From Paraplanobispora takensis (lineage in GTDB: Bacteria; Actinomycetota; Actinomycetes; Streptosporangiales; Streptosporangiaceae), in assembly GCF_016863195.1 (NCBI RefSeq), contig NZ_BOOK01000030.1, positions 144,507 through 208,506 of the forward strand: 64,000 nt of DNA. The letters run 5' to 3'. Both the position numbers and the translations under genes were made by a program. Numbering within the stretch: the stretch's first letter is position 1; each line of letters begins with the position of its first letter. This document shows positions 34,657 through 42,156 of the stretch, piece after piece. The notes beneath the pieces are model-generated. The model did no database searches, was not told where the DNA came from, and was given only the letters and a program-made list of their open reading frames with translations.

Positions 34657-35652
34657 TTATCTCGAAATGCGGTCGGCGGTCGCGGTGAAACGCTCGCGCA
34701 CGCGCCGGCGCCACAGCTCGTACGGCGGGACCCGGCCCGGGGTGCGCGGGTCGACGGCGGTGTCGTCGGCCAGGGCGACGGCGTCGGCCACCGACAGCCC
34801 GGTGAGCACGGCCGTGGCCGCCTCGGTGTGCGGCGGCACGAACCCCGCGTGGTCGCGCGCCTTGACCGCGAACACAGCGCCCTGGGCCAGCTCGGCCCCG
34901 TGCTCGCCGGCCTGCCCGCGCAGCGCGGCCAGCGCCCCGGCGTCGCAGCCGCCGGCGAACGCCGCGGCCAGGCCCACGCCGCTCCACAGGTCCGCCCGGC
35001 GGTGGGAGGCGAAGCGGCGCACGGCCGCCGCGACGTCCTGCACCTGCGCGCCGTGGATGAACCACAGGGCGCGGCCCACGCCCTGGTCCACCGCGCGCGG
35101 GAAGTAGTCCGGGGCCCCGTCCCACGGGTAGGGCCGGGGCACCTTCTGCCCGTCGACCCAGGTGCGGGTGTCGAAGTAGGCGCGGTCGAAGCCGTAGCCG
35201 TCGACCGCCAGCCAGCTCATCGTCGGGTGGTAGGGCACCCCGTCCATCTCGGGGACCGCCTTCTTCCACAGCACCCTGGGCAGGCGCGCCATGGCGAAGC
35301 CGATGCCGATGTAGGTCAGGAAGATGTGCGGCCGGCCCGGTCCCGCCATCAGGTCGCGGGTACGGTGCCCGCGCCCGCCTCCCATGGCGTCGAGGACCGT
35401 GAAGGCCATGGTCGCGCCCTCGTAGGCGAAGCCGCGCAACTCGACGTCGACCATGCTGAGCCTGCGCTCGACCTCCCACAGGTCCCGCCCGTCGATGCCC
35501 CACTCGAAGCCGCACACGACCGCCTGCGGGATCGCCTCCAGCCGCCGCACCTCCGCCGAGGGGGCGGCGGGGAAACCGCGCGCCCCGAATGTCACGTCCT
35601 TCAGGGACGGCGCCAGCACGAGCCTGCGGATCGCTCCGGGAAGCGTTGACAT
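34657..35652 (-). CDS. second DUF1702 protein (UnbL paralogue)
   Basis: A 331-residue paralogue of the UnbL protein next to it. They share the order of motifs: RGFAYEGATMAFTVLD, then YIGIGFAMARLPR, VDGYGFDRAYFDT and DQGVGRALWFIHGA. The N-terminal LAPSLKDVTFGARGF corresponds to the TPDVSE...RGF opening. Two DUF1702 genes in tandem are usual in enediyne loci (the E2/E3 pair). The ATG follows GAGGAGGGCACA. It is separated from UnbL by 176 bases, so it may have its own transcript. Confidence 0.9.
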   Translation of the reverse strand: MSTLPGAIRRLVLAPSLKDVTFGARGFPAAPSAEVRRLEAIPQAVVCGFEWGIDGRDLWEVERRLSMVDVELRGFAYEGATMAFTVLDAMGGGRGHRTRDLMAGPGRPHIFLTYIGIGFAMARLPRVLWKKAVPEMDGVPYHPTMSWLAVDGYGFDRAYFDTRTWVDGQKVPRPYPWDGAPDYFPRAVDQGVGRALWFIHGAQVQDVAAAVRRFASHRRADLWSGVGLAAAFAGGCDAGALAALRGQAGEHGAELAQGAVFAVKARDHAGFVPPHTEAATAVLTGLSVADAVALADDTAVDPRTPGRVPPYELWRRRVRERFTATADRISR

Positions 35653-35885
35653 TGTGCCCTCCTCATCGTCCGGCAGCCATGCGTGCGGGCGCCCGTCCCG
35701 CCGGGCGCGGAGGGACCCGGCCGGAACGGCCGACGGTCACGGGAAATCGCCCGGTCGTTCGCCTTCATAAGGATGCGTCGGAGAGGAGGGATCGACTTTT
35801 CGCAAAATGCGGGGATATCCGGAATTGCAGCTGGGCCGGTCCGGCACAGCACTCGAAGAGAAACGCGGCACGGCCCCGGTCCGCG

Positions 35886-35918
35886 GGGCGGCGGCCCGGA
35901 TATCGGGCGCGCCCGCCC
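35886..35918 (-). terminator. GC-rich imperfect hairpin after the LAL gene
   Basis: GGGCGG..GCCCG-GATAT-CGGGC..CCGCCC can fold into a stem with small bulges, 6 bases beyond the LAL regulator stop. There is no T-run. It probably separates the regulator from the DUF1702 gene 230 bases farther on. Confidence 0.4.
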
Positions 35919-35923
35919 TACGG

Positions 35924-38698
35924 TCAGATGGAGGCCTGGTCGCCGAACTCCAGCACCAGCGGCAGGTCGGCCCGCTGGCTGATGTTGAGCTTGCGGTAGG
36001 TGCGGGTCAGGTGCTGCTCGACGGTGCTGATCGTGATGTACAGCTTGGCCGCGATCTCGCGATTGGTGTAACCGGCCGCGGCCAGGACCGCGACCCGGCG
36101 CTCGGCGTCGCTCAGCACGCCGATCAGCTCGCCGGACAGCGGGGAGGAGGCCGTCCCCGTGCCGTCCGCCCGGGCCAGCGCGCCGATCATCGGCTCGGCC
36201 CGGCACTCCCTGGCCACCGCCTGGGCCCGCCCGGCGATCGTCCGGGCACGGCGGTACTCGCCGAGGGAGTCGTAGACCTCGACGAGGTCGAGCAGCGCCC
36301 GGGCCAGCTCGTACTTGTCCCCGGCCATCTGCAGGTACTCGGTGGCCTGGCGCAGCAGCGCCGGACGGCGCGCCGGTTCGGAGGTGGCGGCCAGCAGCCG
36401 CAGGGCGATGCCCTTGCCCCGGCGGGCGTCGGGACCGCACAGGTCCAGATGCGCCTGGATCAGCTGCCGGGCCTCCTCCGTCTCCCCCATCCGCAGGCAC
36501 GCCTCGCCCGCGTCGGCCCGCCAGGGGATCAGCCCCGGCGTGTCGAGGTTCCAGGCGACCATCAGCTCGCCGCAGCGCTGGAAGTCGCGCAGCGCCAGCG
36601 CGAAGTACTCCGTCGCCAGGCCGTAACGGCCCCGCGCGTGCAGATAGTGCAGGCCGTACCGGGTCTGGAACATGGCCTCGGGGACCGGCCGGTCGAGGTG
36701 CTCGCGCACCGCGTCGTACTTGCCCATCGCCGTCAGCGCGAGGATCAGGCTGCTCAGCGGCCCGCCGATGGCCACCCCCCAGCTGCTCATCGGGATGCTG
36801 TCGAGCGCGAGGCGCGCGTGGTGCTCGGCGGCGGGCATGTCGCCCTGGCGGATCGCGATCTCGGCGCGGATGGCCGCCAGGCGGGCCTGCCGGCTCGGCG
36901 CCTGCCGCGAGGAGGCCTCCACGGCGAACAGGTCGCACCAGGGGGCGGCCCGGTCGCAGCGTCCGGCGTAGGTGAGCGCCAGCAGCGCGTTCTCCACGGT
37001 GTCCAGCGTCATCTCGTCGAGACGGGAGTCCTCCAGGATCCGCTCGACGGTGCTCATGCTCCCCTCGCGCGGCCCGCGGGTCAGCACCTCGGCCAGGGCC
37101 AGCGTCGACTCCAGGCGCTGGCTGACGGCCACCGAGACCATGTTCGCCAGCCCCCACTCCCCCGTCGTGCGCCGCAGGTGGTTGAGGAAGGGCGGGTAGG
37201 TGGCCCGCAGCCACAGCCGGGCCACGACGAGCTCGGCGGTCGTCTCCTGGTCGACGGCCTCCGCCGCCCCGTTGAGCTGCTCCAGCACGTCGCGCGCGTC
37301 GTCGAAGCGGCCGTGCCACAGCAGGGCCCGCGCCAGCACGACGGCGTCGCCGCCGCGCAGGCTCCCCCGGTTCATCGCCTCGGCGAGCTCGGACAGGTGC
37401 CCCTCGGGCGCGGCCGGATTGATGCGCCACTCGGCCCGCACCAGCATCGTCATGATCTTCGAGCGGTGGGTCTCGTCCGCGCACTCGCTCCAGGCGCGGC
37501 GCAGGTACGCCACCGCCGACTCCACGTGCCCGTCGCGCAGGGCGTTCCTGGCGGCCTCCTCCAGGACCGGGACGACCCAGGACGCCTCGACCGTGTCGGC
37601 GTTGAGGAGGTGCTCGGCGATCACCGACGGCGTCAGGCCCCTGGCGTAGACCAGCTCGGCCGCGCGGCGGTGCAGCTCCCTGCGGTCCCGGACGTCCATC
37701 CCGGCCAGAACGATCTCCCTGACCGCCTCGTGGCGGTAGCGGCCCGAGGCCAGCAGCCCGGCGGCGCCGAGGGAGAGCAGCTCCCCGCTGATGTCGATCG
37801 CGGGCAGGTCCAGCAACCGGTCCAGGCCCTCCGACTCCCCGAGGATCGCCAGGCCGCGCGCCACCAGCGCGGTCCTGGACCGGCCGCGCTGCAGGCACGA
37901 CAGCACGGCCTGGCCGAACTGCTCGCCGACGACGACGTCGGCGGGCCGCTCACCCGCGGCGCGGACGAAGTCCTCGTGGTCGTCGGCCAGGGCGCCGGCC
38001 AGCAGGGGGTTGCCGCCGCTGAGGGCGTACCACCTGTCGGCGAGACGCTCGGTGACCTCGACGCCCGCCCTGGCGACCACCAGCGCCGCCACTCCGGTGC
38101 GCGACAGCGGCGCCAGCCGGATGCGGCGGCAGTGGGGCTGGCGCAGCAGGTCGGTCTGGAAGTAGGCGTCGGTGTAGCGACCCCGGTCGGCGTGGCCGAA
38201 CACGAGCATGATCCGCGCGTTCCTGACCCGCCGGGCCAGGTACACCAGGCACAGCAGCGAGGCGCGGTCGGCGTGGTGCACGTCGTCGACGACGATCACC
38301 AGGGGATAGCGCTCCGCCAGGTCCAGCAGGACGCTGCACAGTGCGTGCACGACCTGGGCGTCGATCTGGCGCTCGGCCTCCCCGTCCATCACCGACACGG
38401 CGCGCGCGCCCTCCTCCAGCAGCGCCAGCGCCCGGTCGCGCACCGTCGTCACCAGCGGCGCGTCCTGGATCAGCTGGCGCATCACGCCCAGCGGCAGATC
38501 GCGCTCCACGCGTGATCCCGTCGCCGCGACGGCCAGGGCGCCCAGCTCGATGGCCTGCTCGGCGATCGAGCGCAGCAGCGTGCTCTTGCCGACGGCGACC
38601 GCACCACCGACCAGAGCGATCCTCCCCCGCCCCATGACCGCGTTGGCCAGGAGCTCCTCCAGGGAGGTCAGTTCCTCTTTGCGCTCGATCAGACCCAT
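35924..38698 (-). CDS. LAL-type (large ATP-binding LuxR) regulator
   Basis: About 924 residues, read from the second ATG because GGGAG lies 6 bases before it (the first ATG is at 38704). An N-terminal ATPase region has the P-loop GGAVAVGKST near residue 32 and a Walker B-like VIVVDDVHHAD. The middle is TPR-like and helical. The C-terminus is a LuxR helix-turn-helix (LSDAERRVAVLAAAGYTNRE followed by IAAKLYITISTVEQHL). LAL proteins are usually pathway activators. It lies between the LeuA gene and the warhead genes on the same strand, so it is a prime candidate activator of this cluster. Confidence 0.93.
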   Translation of the reverse strand: MGLIERKEELTSLEELLANAVMGRGRIALVGGAVAVGKSTLLRSIAEQAIELGALAVAATGSRVERDLPLGVMRQLIQDAPLVTTVRDRALALLEEGARAVSVMDGEAERQIDAQVVHALCSVLLDLAERYPLVIVVDDVHHADRASLLCLVYLARRVRNARIMLVFGHADRGRYTDAYFQTDLLRQPHCRRIRLAPLSRTGVAALVVARAGVEVTERLADRWYALSGGNPLLAGALADDHEDFVRAAGERPADVVVGEQFGQAVLSCLQRGRSRTALVARGLAILGESEGLDRLLDLPAIDISGELLSLGAAGLLASGRYRHEAVREIVLAGMDVRDRRELHRRAAELVYARGLTPSVIAEHLLNADTVEASWVVPVLEEAARNALRDGHVESAVAYLRRAWSECADETHRSKIMTMLVRAEWRINPAAPEGHLSELAEAMNRGSLRGGDAVVLARALLWHGRFDDARDVLEQLNGAAEAVDQETTAELVVARLWLRATYPPFLNHLRRTTGEWGLANMVSVAVSQRLESTLALAEVLTRGPREGSMSTVERILEDSRLDEMTLDTVENALLALTYAGRCDRAAPWCDLFAVEASSRQAPSRQARLAAIRAEIAIRQGDMPAAEHHARLALDSIPMSSWGVAIGGPLSSLILALTAMGKYDAVREHLDRPVPEAMFQTRYGLHYLHARGRYGLATEYFALALRDFQRCGELMVAWNLDTPGLIPWRADAGEACLRMGETEEARQLIQAHLDLCGPDARRGKGIALRLLAATSEPARRPALLRQATEYLQMAGDKYELARALLDLVEVYDSLGEYRRARTIAGRAQAVARECRAEPMIGALARADGTGTASSPLSGELIGVLSDAERRVAVLAAAGYTNREIAAKLYITISTVEQHLTRTYRKLNISQRADLPLVLEFGDQASI

Positions 38699-38785
38699 GG
38701 CCATCTCCCGTCAGGTGACCGCCTGTCTTTCGGGGCCACTCCGGCCTCTTCACCGACCACGCTAGGGGTGGCGGGCATCGGTCCC

Positions 38786-40543
38786 CTATCGCCCCGCTAT
38801 CACCCGTCGCGGCCGGCCGGCCGGGTGCCCGGAACGGCCCGCGTGGCGCCGTTCGACCTCGGGCAGCGGCGGCGGGCCGGCGGGTGCGGCCGGGTGCCGC
38901 AGTCCCGCTCTGGCGACGGCGGCGCCGACGGCCGCCAGGGCCGCGCTCACCACGTCGCGCGCGATCCCGGCCCCCCAGAACGTCCGGCCGTCCAGGCCGC
39001 ACTGGGCGTAGACGGCCACCTCCTCGCGCTCCCGGCCGGCCGGGCCCAGGTGGTGGACCACCCGGACGCGGACGCCCCGCTCGGCCAGAGCCGAGCGCAC
39101 GGCCCTGACGGTGTCCGTCCGGCGGGGGCCGGGATCGAAGCCCTCGCCGTCGATGTGCAGGGCCGTGACCGTCCCGGCGGCCTCGGGGAACGCGGGGATG
39201 TCGGCGGAGGCGACGGCGTACTCGCGCAGGAAGGCGTCCCTGATCCGGTCGGGCGCGATCTCCCCGCCCTCGGCGTCCGCCAGCGCCTGCACGTGGCGGG
39301 CGAACTCGATCTGCAGCGCCCGGGGCAGGTCGAGGCCGTACCGCGCGCTCATCAGATAGGCGAGACCGCCCTTGCCCGACTGGCTGCTGATCCGCACGAT
39401 GGCCTCGTAGGTGCGCCCCACGTCCTGCGGGTCCAGCGGCAGGTACGGCATCCGCCACGGCATCCGGGACGGGTCGGCCCCGGTCCGGGCGGCCTCCCGC
39501 TCCACGGTGTCGAACCCCTTCTTGATCGCGTCCTGGTGCGAGCCGGAGAAGGCGGTGTAGACGAGGTCGCCGCCGTAGGGGTGGCGGGGATGGACCGGGA
39601 TGCCGTTGCAGTACTCGACCGTGCGGCGGACGTGGTCGATGTCGGAGAAGTCGATGCCGGGGTCGACGCCCTGGGTGTACAGGTTCAGCCCCAGGGTCAC
39701 CAGGCAGACGTTGCCCGCCCGCTCGCCGTTGCCGAACAGGCAGCCCTCGATCCGCTCGGCCCCCGCCAGCAGGGCCAGCTCCGCCGTGGCGACCCCGGTG
39801 CCCCGGTCGTTGTGCGGGTGCACCGACAGGCAGACGTGCTCGCGCCGGGAGAGGTTGCGGTTCAGCCACTCGATCCGGTCGGCGAAGACGTTGGGGGTGG
39901 AGCGCTCGACCGTCGTGGGGAAGTTCAGGATGATCGGGCGGCCGGGGCCGGGCTGCCAGAGGTCCATGACCGCCTCGCAGACCTCCAGCGCGAAGTCCGG
40001 CTCGGTGTCGGAGAAGTGCTCGGGAGAGTACTGGAAGCCGAGGTCGCACGTGCCGAGCAGGCGCTCGGCGTACTTCATCATCACCTGGGTGCCGTGGACG
40101 GCCATGTCCTTGCACTCGTCGCGGTCCGTCCCGAACACCGTCCTGCGGAAGTACGGGGAGGTGGCGTTGTAGAGGTGGACGGTGGCGCGCGGCGCGCCGC
40201 GCAGGCTCTCCACGGTGCGCTCGATCAGCTCGTCGCGGGCCTGGACGAGCACCGAGACGCGCACGTCGTCGGGGATGCGGTCCTGCTCGATGATCATCCG
40301 GACGAAGTCGTGGTCGTCGCGGCTGGCCGCGGGGAACCCGACCTCGATCTCCTTGTAGCCCATGGCCACCAGGAGGTCGAACATCACCAGCTTGCGCTCC
40401 GGGCTCATCGGCGCGGCCAGGGCCTGGTTGCCGTCGCGAAGGTCGGTCGAGAGCCAGCGCGGGGCCGCCGTGACGGTGGCGGCCGGCCACGTGCGGTCAT
40501 CGAGCGGGACCGGGGGGAAGGCGGCGTAACGGCTGGTGTCCAT
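38786..40543 (-). CDS. leuA: 2-isopropylmalate synthase (LeuA) family, altered regulatory domain
   Basis: A 585-residue protein of the long LeuA group, which condenses acetyl-CoA with 2-ketoisovalerate. LSTDLRDGNQALAAPM carries the catalytic Arg-Asp, HPHNDRGTG the metal-binding His-x-His, and GCLFGNGERAGN is typical. The catalytic half agrees well with actinobacterial LeuA. In the C-terminal allosteric domain the usual Gly-Asn-Gly-Pro motif is replaced by GPRRTDTV, so leucine feedback may be changed. About 40 C-terminal residues are basic and Pro-rich. It lies 32 bases after the HIUase-like gene. It could be the housekeeping enzyme or a paralogue that supplies an alpha-keto acid to the pathway. 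Confidence 0.9.
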   Translation of the reverse strand: MDTSRYAAFPPVPLDDRTWPAATVTAAPRWLSTDLRDGNQALAAPMSPERKLVMFDLLVAMGYKEIEVGFPAASRDDHDFVRMIIEQDRIPDDVRVSVLVQARDELIERTVESLRGAPRATVHLYNATSPYFRRTVFGTDRDECKDMAVHGTQVMMKYAERLLGTCDLGFQYSPEHFSDTEPDFALEVCEAVMDLWQPGPGRPIILNFPTTVERSTPNVFADRIEWLNRNLSRREHVCLSVHPHNDRGTGVATAELALLAGAERIEGCLFGNGERAGNVCLVTLGLNLYTQGVDPGIDFSDIDHVRRTVEYCNGIPVHPRHPYGGDLVYTAFSGSHQDAIKKGFDTVEREAARTGADPSRMPWRMPYLPLDPQDVGRTYEAIVRISSQSGKGGLAYLMSARYGLDLPRALQIEFARHVQALADAEGGEIAPDRIRDAFLREYAVASADIPAFPEAAGTVTALHIDGEGFDPGPRRTDTVRAVRSALAERGVRVRVVHHLGPAGREREEVAVYAQCGLDGRTFWGAGIARDVVSAALAAVGAAVARAGLRHPAAPAGPPPLPEVERRHAGRSGHPAGRPRRVIAGR

Positions 40544-40575
40544 GGTCGGGTCCTTTACTGCTCACGCGAAGACGC

Positions 40576-40914
40576 TCAACCGAGCGAACCGAAATAGACG
40601 GAGTACGAGTACGTCGAAAGCAGCACCTGGATCTGGTACGCCTCGGCGCCGTCCTGGATGCGGAACATGACCACTATCTCGGGGTATGCGGCGATGAGCC
40701 CGAGGCCGGCGAAGTAACGGTCACTCTCGAATGTCATCCGGTACAGGCCGCGTTCGAGTGCGCGTCCCCGCCATTCCCGTACGCGCCCCTCGGGGTCGGT
40801 CTCGGATTTGACCTCGGTGAGCCACTGGCCGCTGCCGGCATGCTCGATGCGCACGTGGACGCCTGCGGCCGGGCGACCGTACACACCGTCCAACGCCTGT
40901 ACAGCAATACCCAT
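40576..40914 (-). CDS. transthyretin/HIUase-like protein lacking catalytic His
   Basis: A 112-residue protein with the whole transthyretin/5-hydroxyisourate hydrolase fold pattern: ALDGVYGRPAAGVHVRIE at the start, DPEGRV, YFAGLGLIAAYPEIVVMF and a C-terminal LLSTYSYSVYFGS. In active hydrolases the start has a Thr-His-Val-Leu-Asp motif, the late strand a His-Tyr-His and the end Tyr-Arg-Gly-Ser. Here these are VQALD, AYQIQ and YFGS, so uric-acid-pathway activity is unlikely. The ATG follows AGGTGACGG. It is encoded directly before LeuA, inside the enediyne locus. Confidence 0.82.
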   Translation of the reverse strand: MGIAVQALDGVYGRPAAGVHVRIEHAGSGQWLTEVKSETDPEGRVREWRGRALERGLYRMTFESDRYFAGLGLIAAYPEIVVMFRIQDGAEAYQIQVLLSTYSYSVYFGSLG

Positions 40915-41351
40915 CTCACCGTCACCTGTCCAAGGGGGCCGTCCGAGCGAGCCGTCTCCATCGCCTCCGCCCGCCGCTCGCCGGCGATCCGGGCGGACGC
41001 GCCGGCTCGATGGTCTTGATCGTCCGGGTGGCCTCACCAAGGCGCCGGGCCACCCGGACTCCTTGCCAGGGTCGCGCGCGCCGCTATCGCCGCGCCTTCG
41101 GTCCGCTATCGCCGGGCCCCGTCCGCGCGATAGCGGGCCGAAGGCGCGGCCTGCCCGGCCCTGCCAACATTCCGGAAAAATGCCCTCTTGTGTCCGGGGA
41201 GGCCTCGCCATCCCCCCTCCGGCCTGCGCTGATGCCTGCCCGGAAGTGAGCCGATATGGAGCGGATGGCGGCCGTTGTCAGCGTGATTGCCGATCGCCCC
41301 TGGCGGCCGGCGCAACCGATGCGCCGCCGCGACGACCATGGAGGTAGGCAA
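40915..41351. other. divergent promoter region with long inverted repeat
   Basis: 437 bases between the HIUase-like gene (minus) and the small secreted peptide gene (plus). It contains the 62-base inverted repeat described separately. The remaining sequence shows no convincing protein frame. The plus-strand end has a good ribosome site (GGAGGTAGGCAA) for the gene at 41352. Confidence 0.6.
41089..41150. repeat. 24-bp-arm inverted repeat with CCGCTATCGCCG copies
   Basis: Arms 41089-41112 and 41127-41150 pair along 24 positions with a single T/G position (a wobble in RNA), around a 14-base centre. CCGCTATCGCCG occurs at 41081 and again at 41103, 22 bp apart, and in inverted form in the right arm. 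Lying between divergent genes about 170 and 200 bases from their starts, it looks like a regulator-binding array or a structured leader. Confidence 0.7.
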
Positions 41352-41570
41352 ATGAGCGCCGGTGTCAACAGGAACGTTACGCGTCTGGTCATCTCGATCG
41401 TCTCAGCCGTCGCCCTCAGCGGCGTCGCCGGCGCGGGCGTCGCCGTCGCGCAGGCCGCGGACTCACAGCCGGTCCTGCAGTACGGTGACGACACCCAACC
41501 CAACAGCGTGCCCACGCCCACACCCACGCCGTCGCCGACCCAGTTCGGCACCCCCTGGGGCCAAGGCTGA
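41352..41570 (+). CDS. small secreted peptide with Thr-Pro linker and FGTPWGQG end
   Basis: A 72-residue exported peptide. The ATG at 41352 follows GGAGGTAGGCAA. Residues 1-36 form a signal peptide (RLVISIVSAVALSGVAGAGV, then a likely cut near AQAADS). The mature part, about 36 residues, has an acidic/Gln segment, a PTPTPTPSPT linker and the end QFGTPWGQG. There are no Cys. It is not a recognised enediyne apoprotein, which would be longer and have disulfides. It is divergent from the HIUase-like/LeuA pair and shares their upstream inverted repeat. Confidence 0.68.
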   Translation: MSAGVNRNVTRLVISIVSAVALSGVAGAGVAVAQAADSQPVLQYGDDTQPNSVPTPTPTPSPTQFGTPWGQG

Positions 41571-42156
41571 TGCGTTCTCGGCTGGAGCAACATCGCCGCC
41601 ACCGACCGCTGCCGCGGCCATCCCGCAGACAGTCTTCAGCTACTCGGTCTCACAACATGAGAACGCTTCGGCCCTGCCCCCGGGGCTGATCGACCCCGGC
41701 ACCGCCGCACCCGCACTCCATCGGCCTCCGCACGAACCCGCCAGCCGGGCTCGCACGGGGGCCGTCGCATGCTCCCCCTGACGCGGCCCCGCGATCATTG
41801 ACACGCAGGAAACGCCGGTCGAAGCCTTTCGACACATCTCACCCGGATCGCTCAATAGGGGCTGATCGTGACGAGTAAAGCAAAAGGTGAACCCGGTGTA
41901 GAATACACGATCGTCTAGTCACACGTCGGTCGGGACTGTACCATCCAAGGCGAAACTGACAGGCAGGTGAGGACGACCGTCATGTCGAGCGTGCAGATCT
42001 TGGGGTGAACCGTATCTTTGCGTGCCATGGCCAGGAAGTGGCGCCGCCGATCGCGGACGATCGGCAAAGTGGCCTCTTTCCGGAATTCGCATCGTGCACC
42101 TCTCGGCAACATAAGAGCGAGGATTCTCGCCATAAGAGTGGCGCCTCTTCGAGGAG
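41571..42156 (+). other. intergenic leader region of the SARP gene
   Basis: About 585 bases. It is less GC-rich than its surroundings in the second half (around 41860-42150). A GTGTAgaaTACAC inverted repeat lies at about 41896-41908 and includes a TAGAAT that could be a -10 element. Short open frames here on either strand have no ribosome site and unlikely composition. It probably contains the promoter of the SARP regulator, and perhaps decay products of older genes. Confidence 0.45.

Noticed and set aside
41352..41570. Enediyne apoprotein (neocarzinostatin-like)
   Set aside because: Apoproteins of this type are about 110 residues when mature with two disulfides; this peptide is far shorter and has no Cys.
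41640..41855. Short minus-strand frame after the small secreted peptide gene
   Set aside because: No ribosome site, unusual composition, and no signal or domain.
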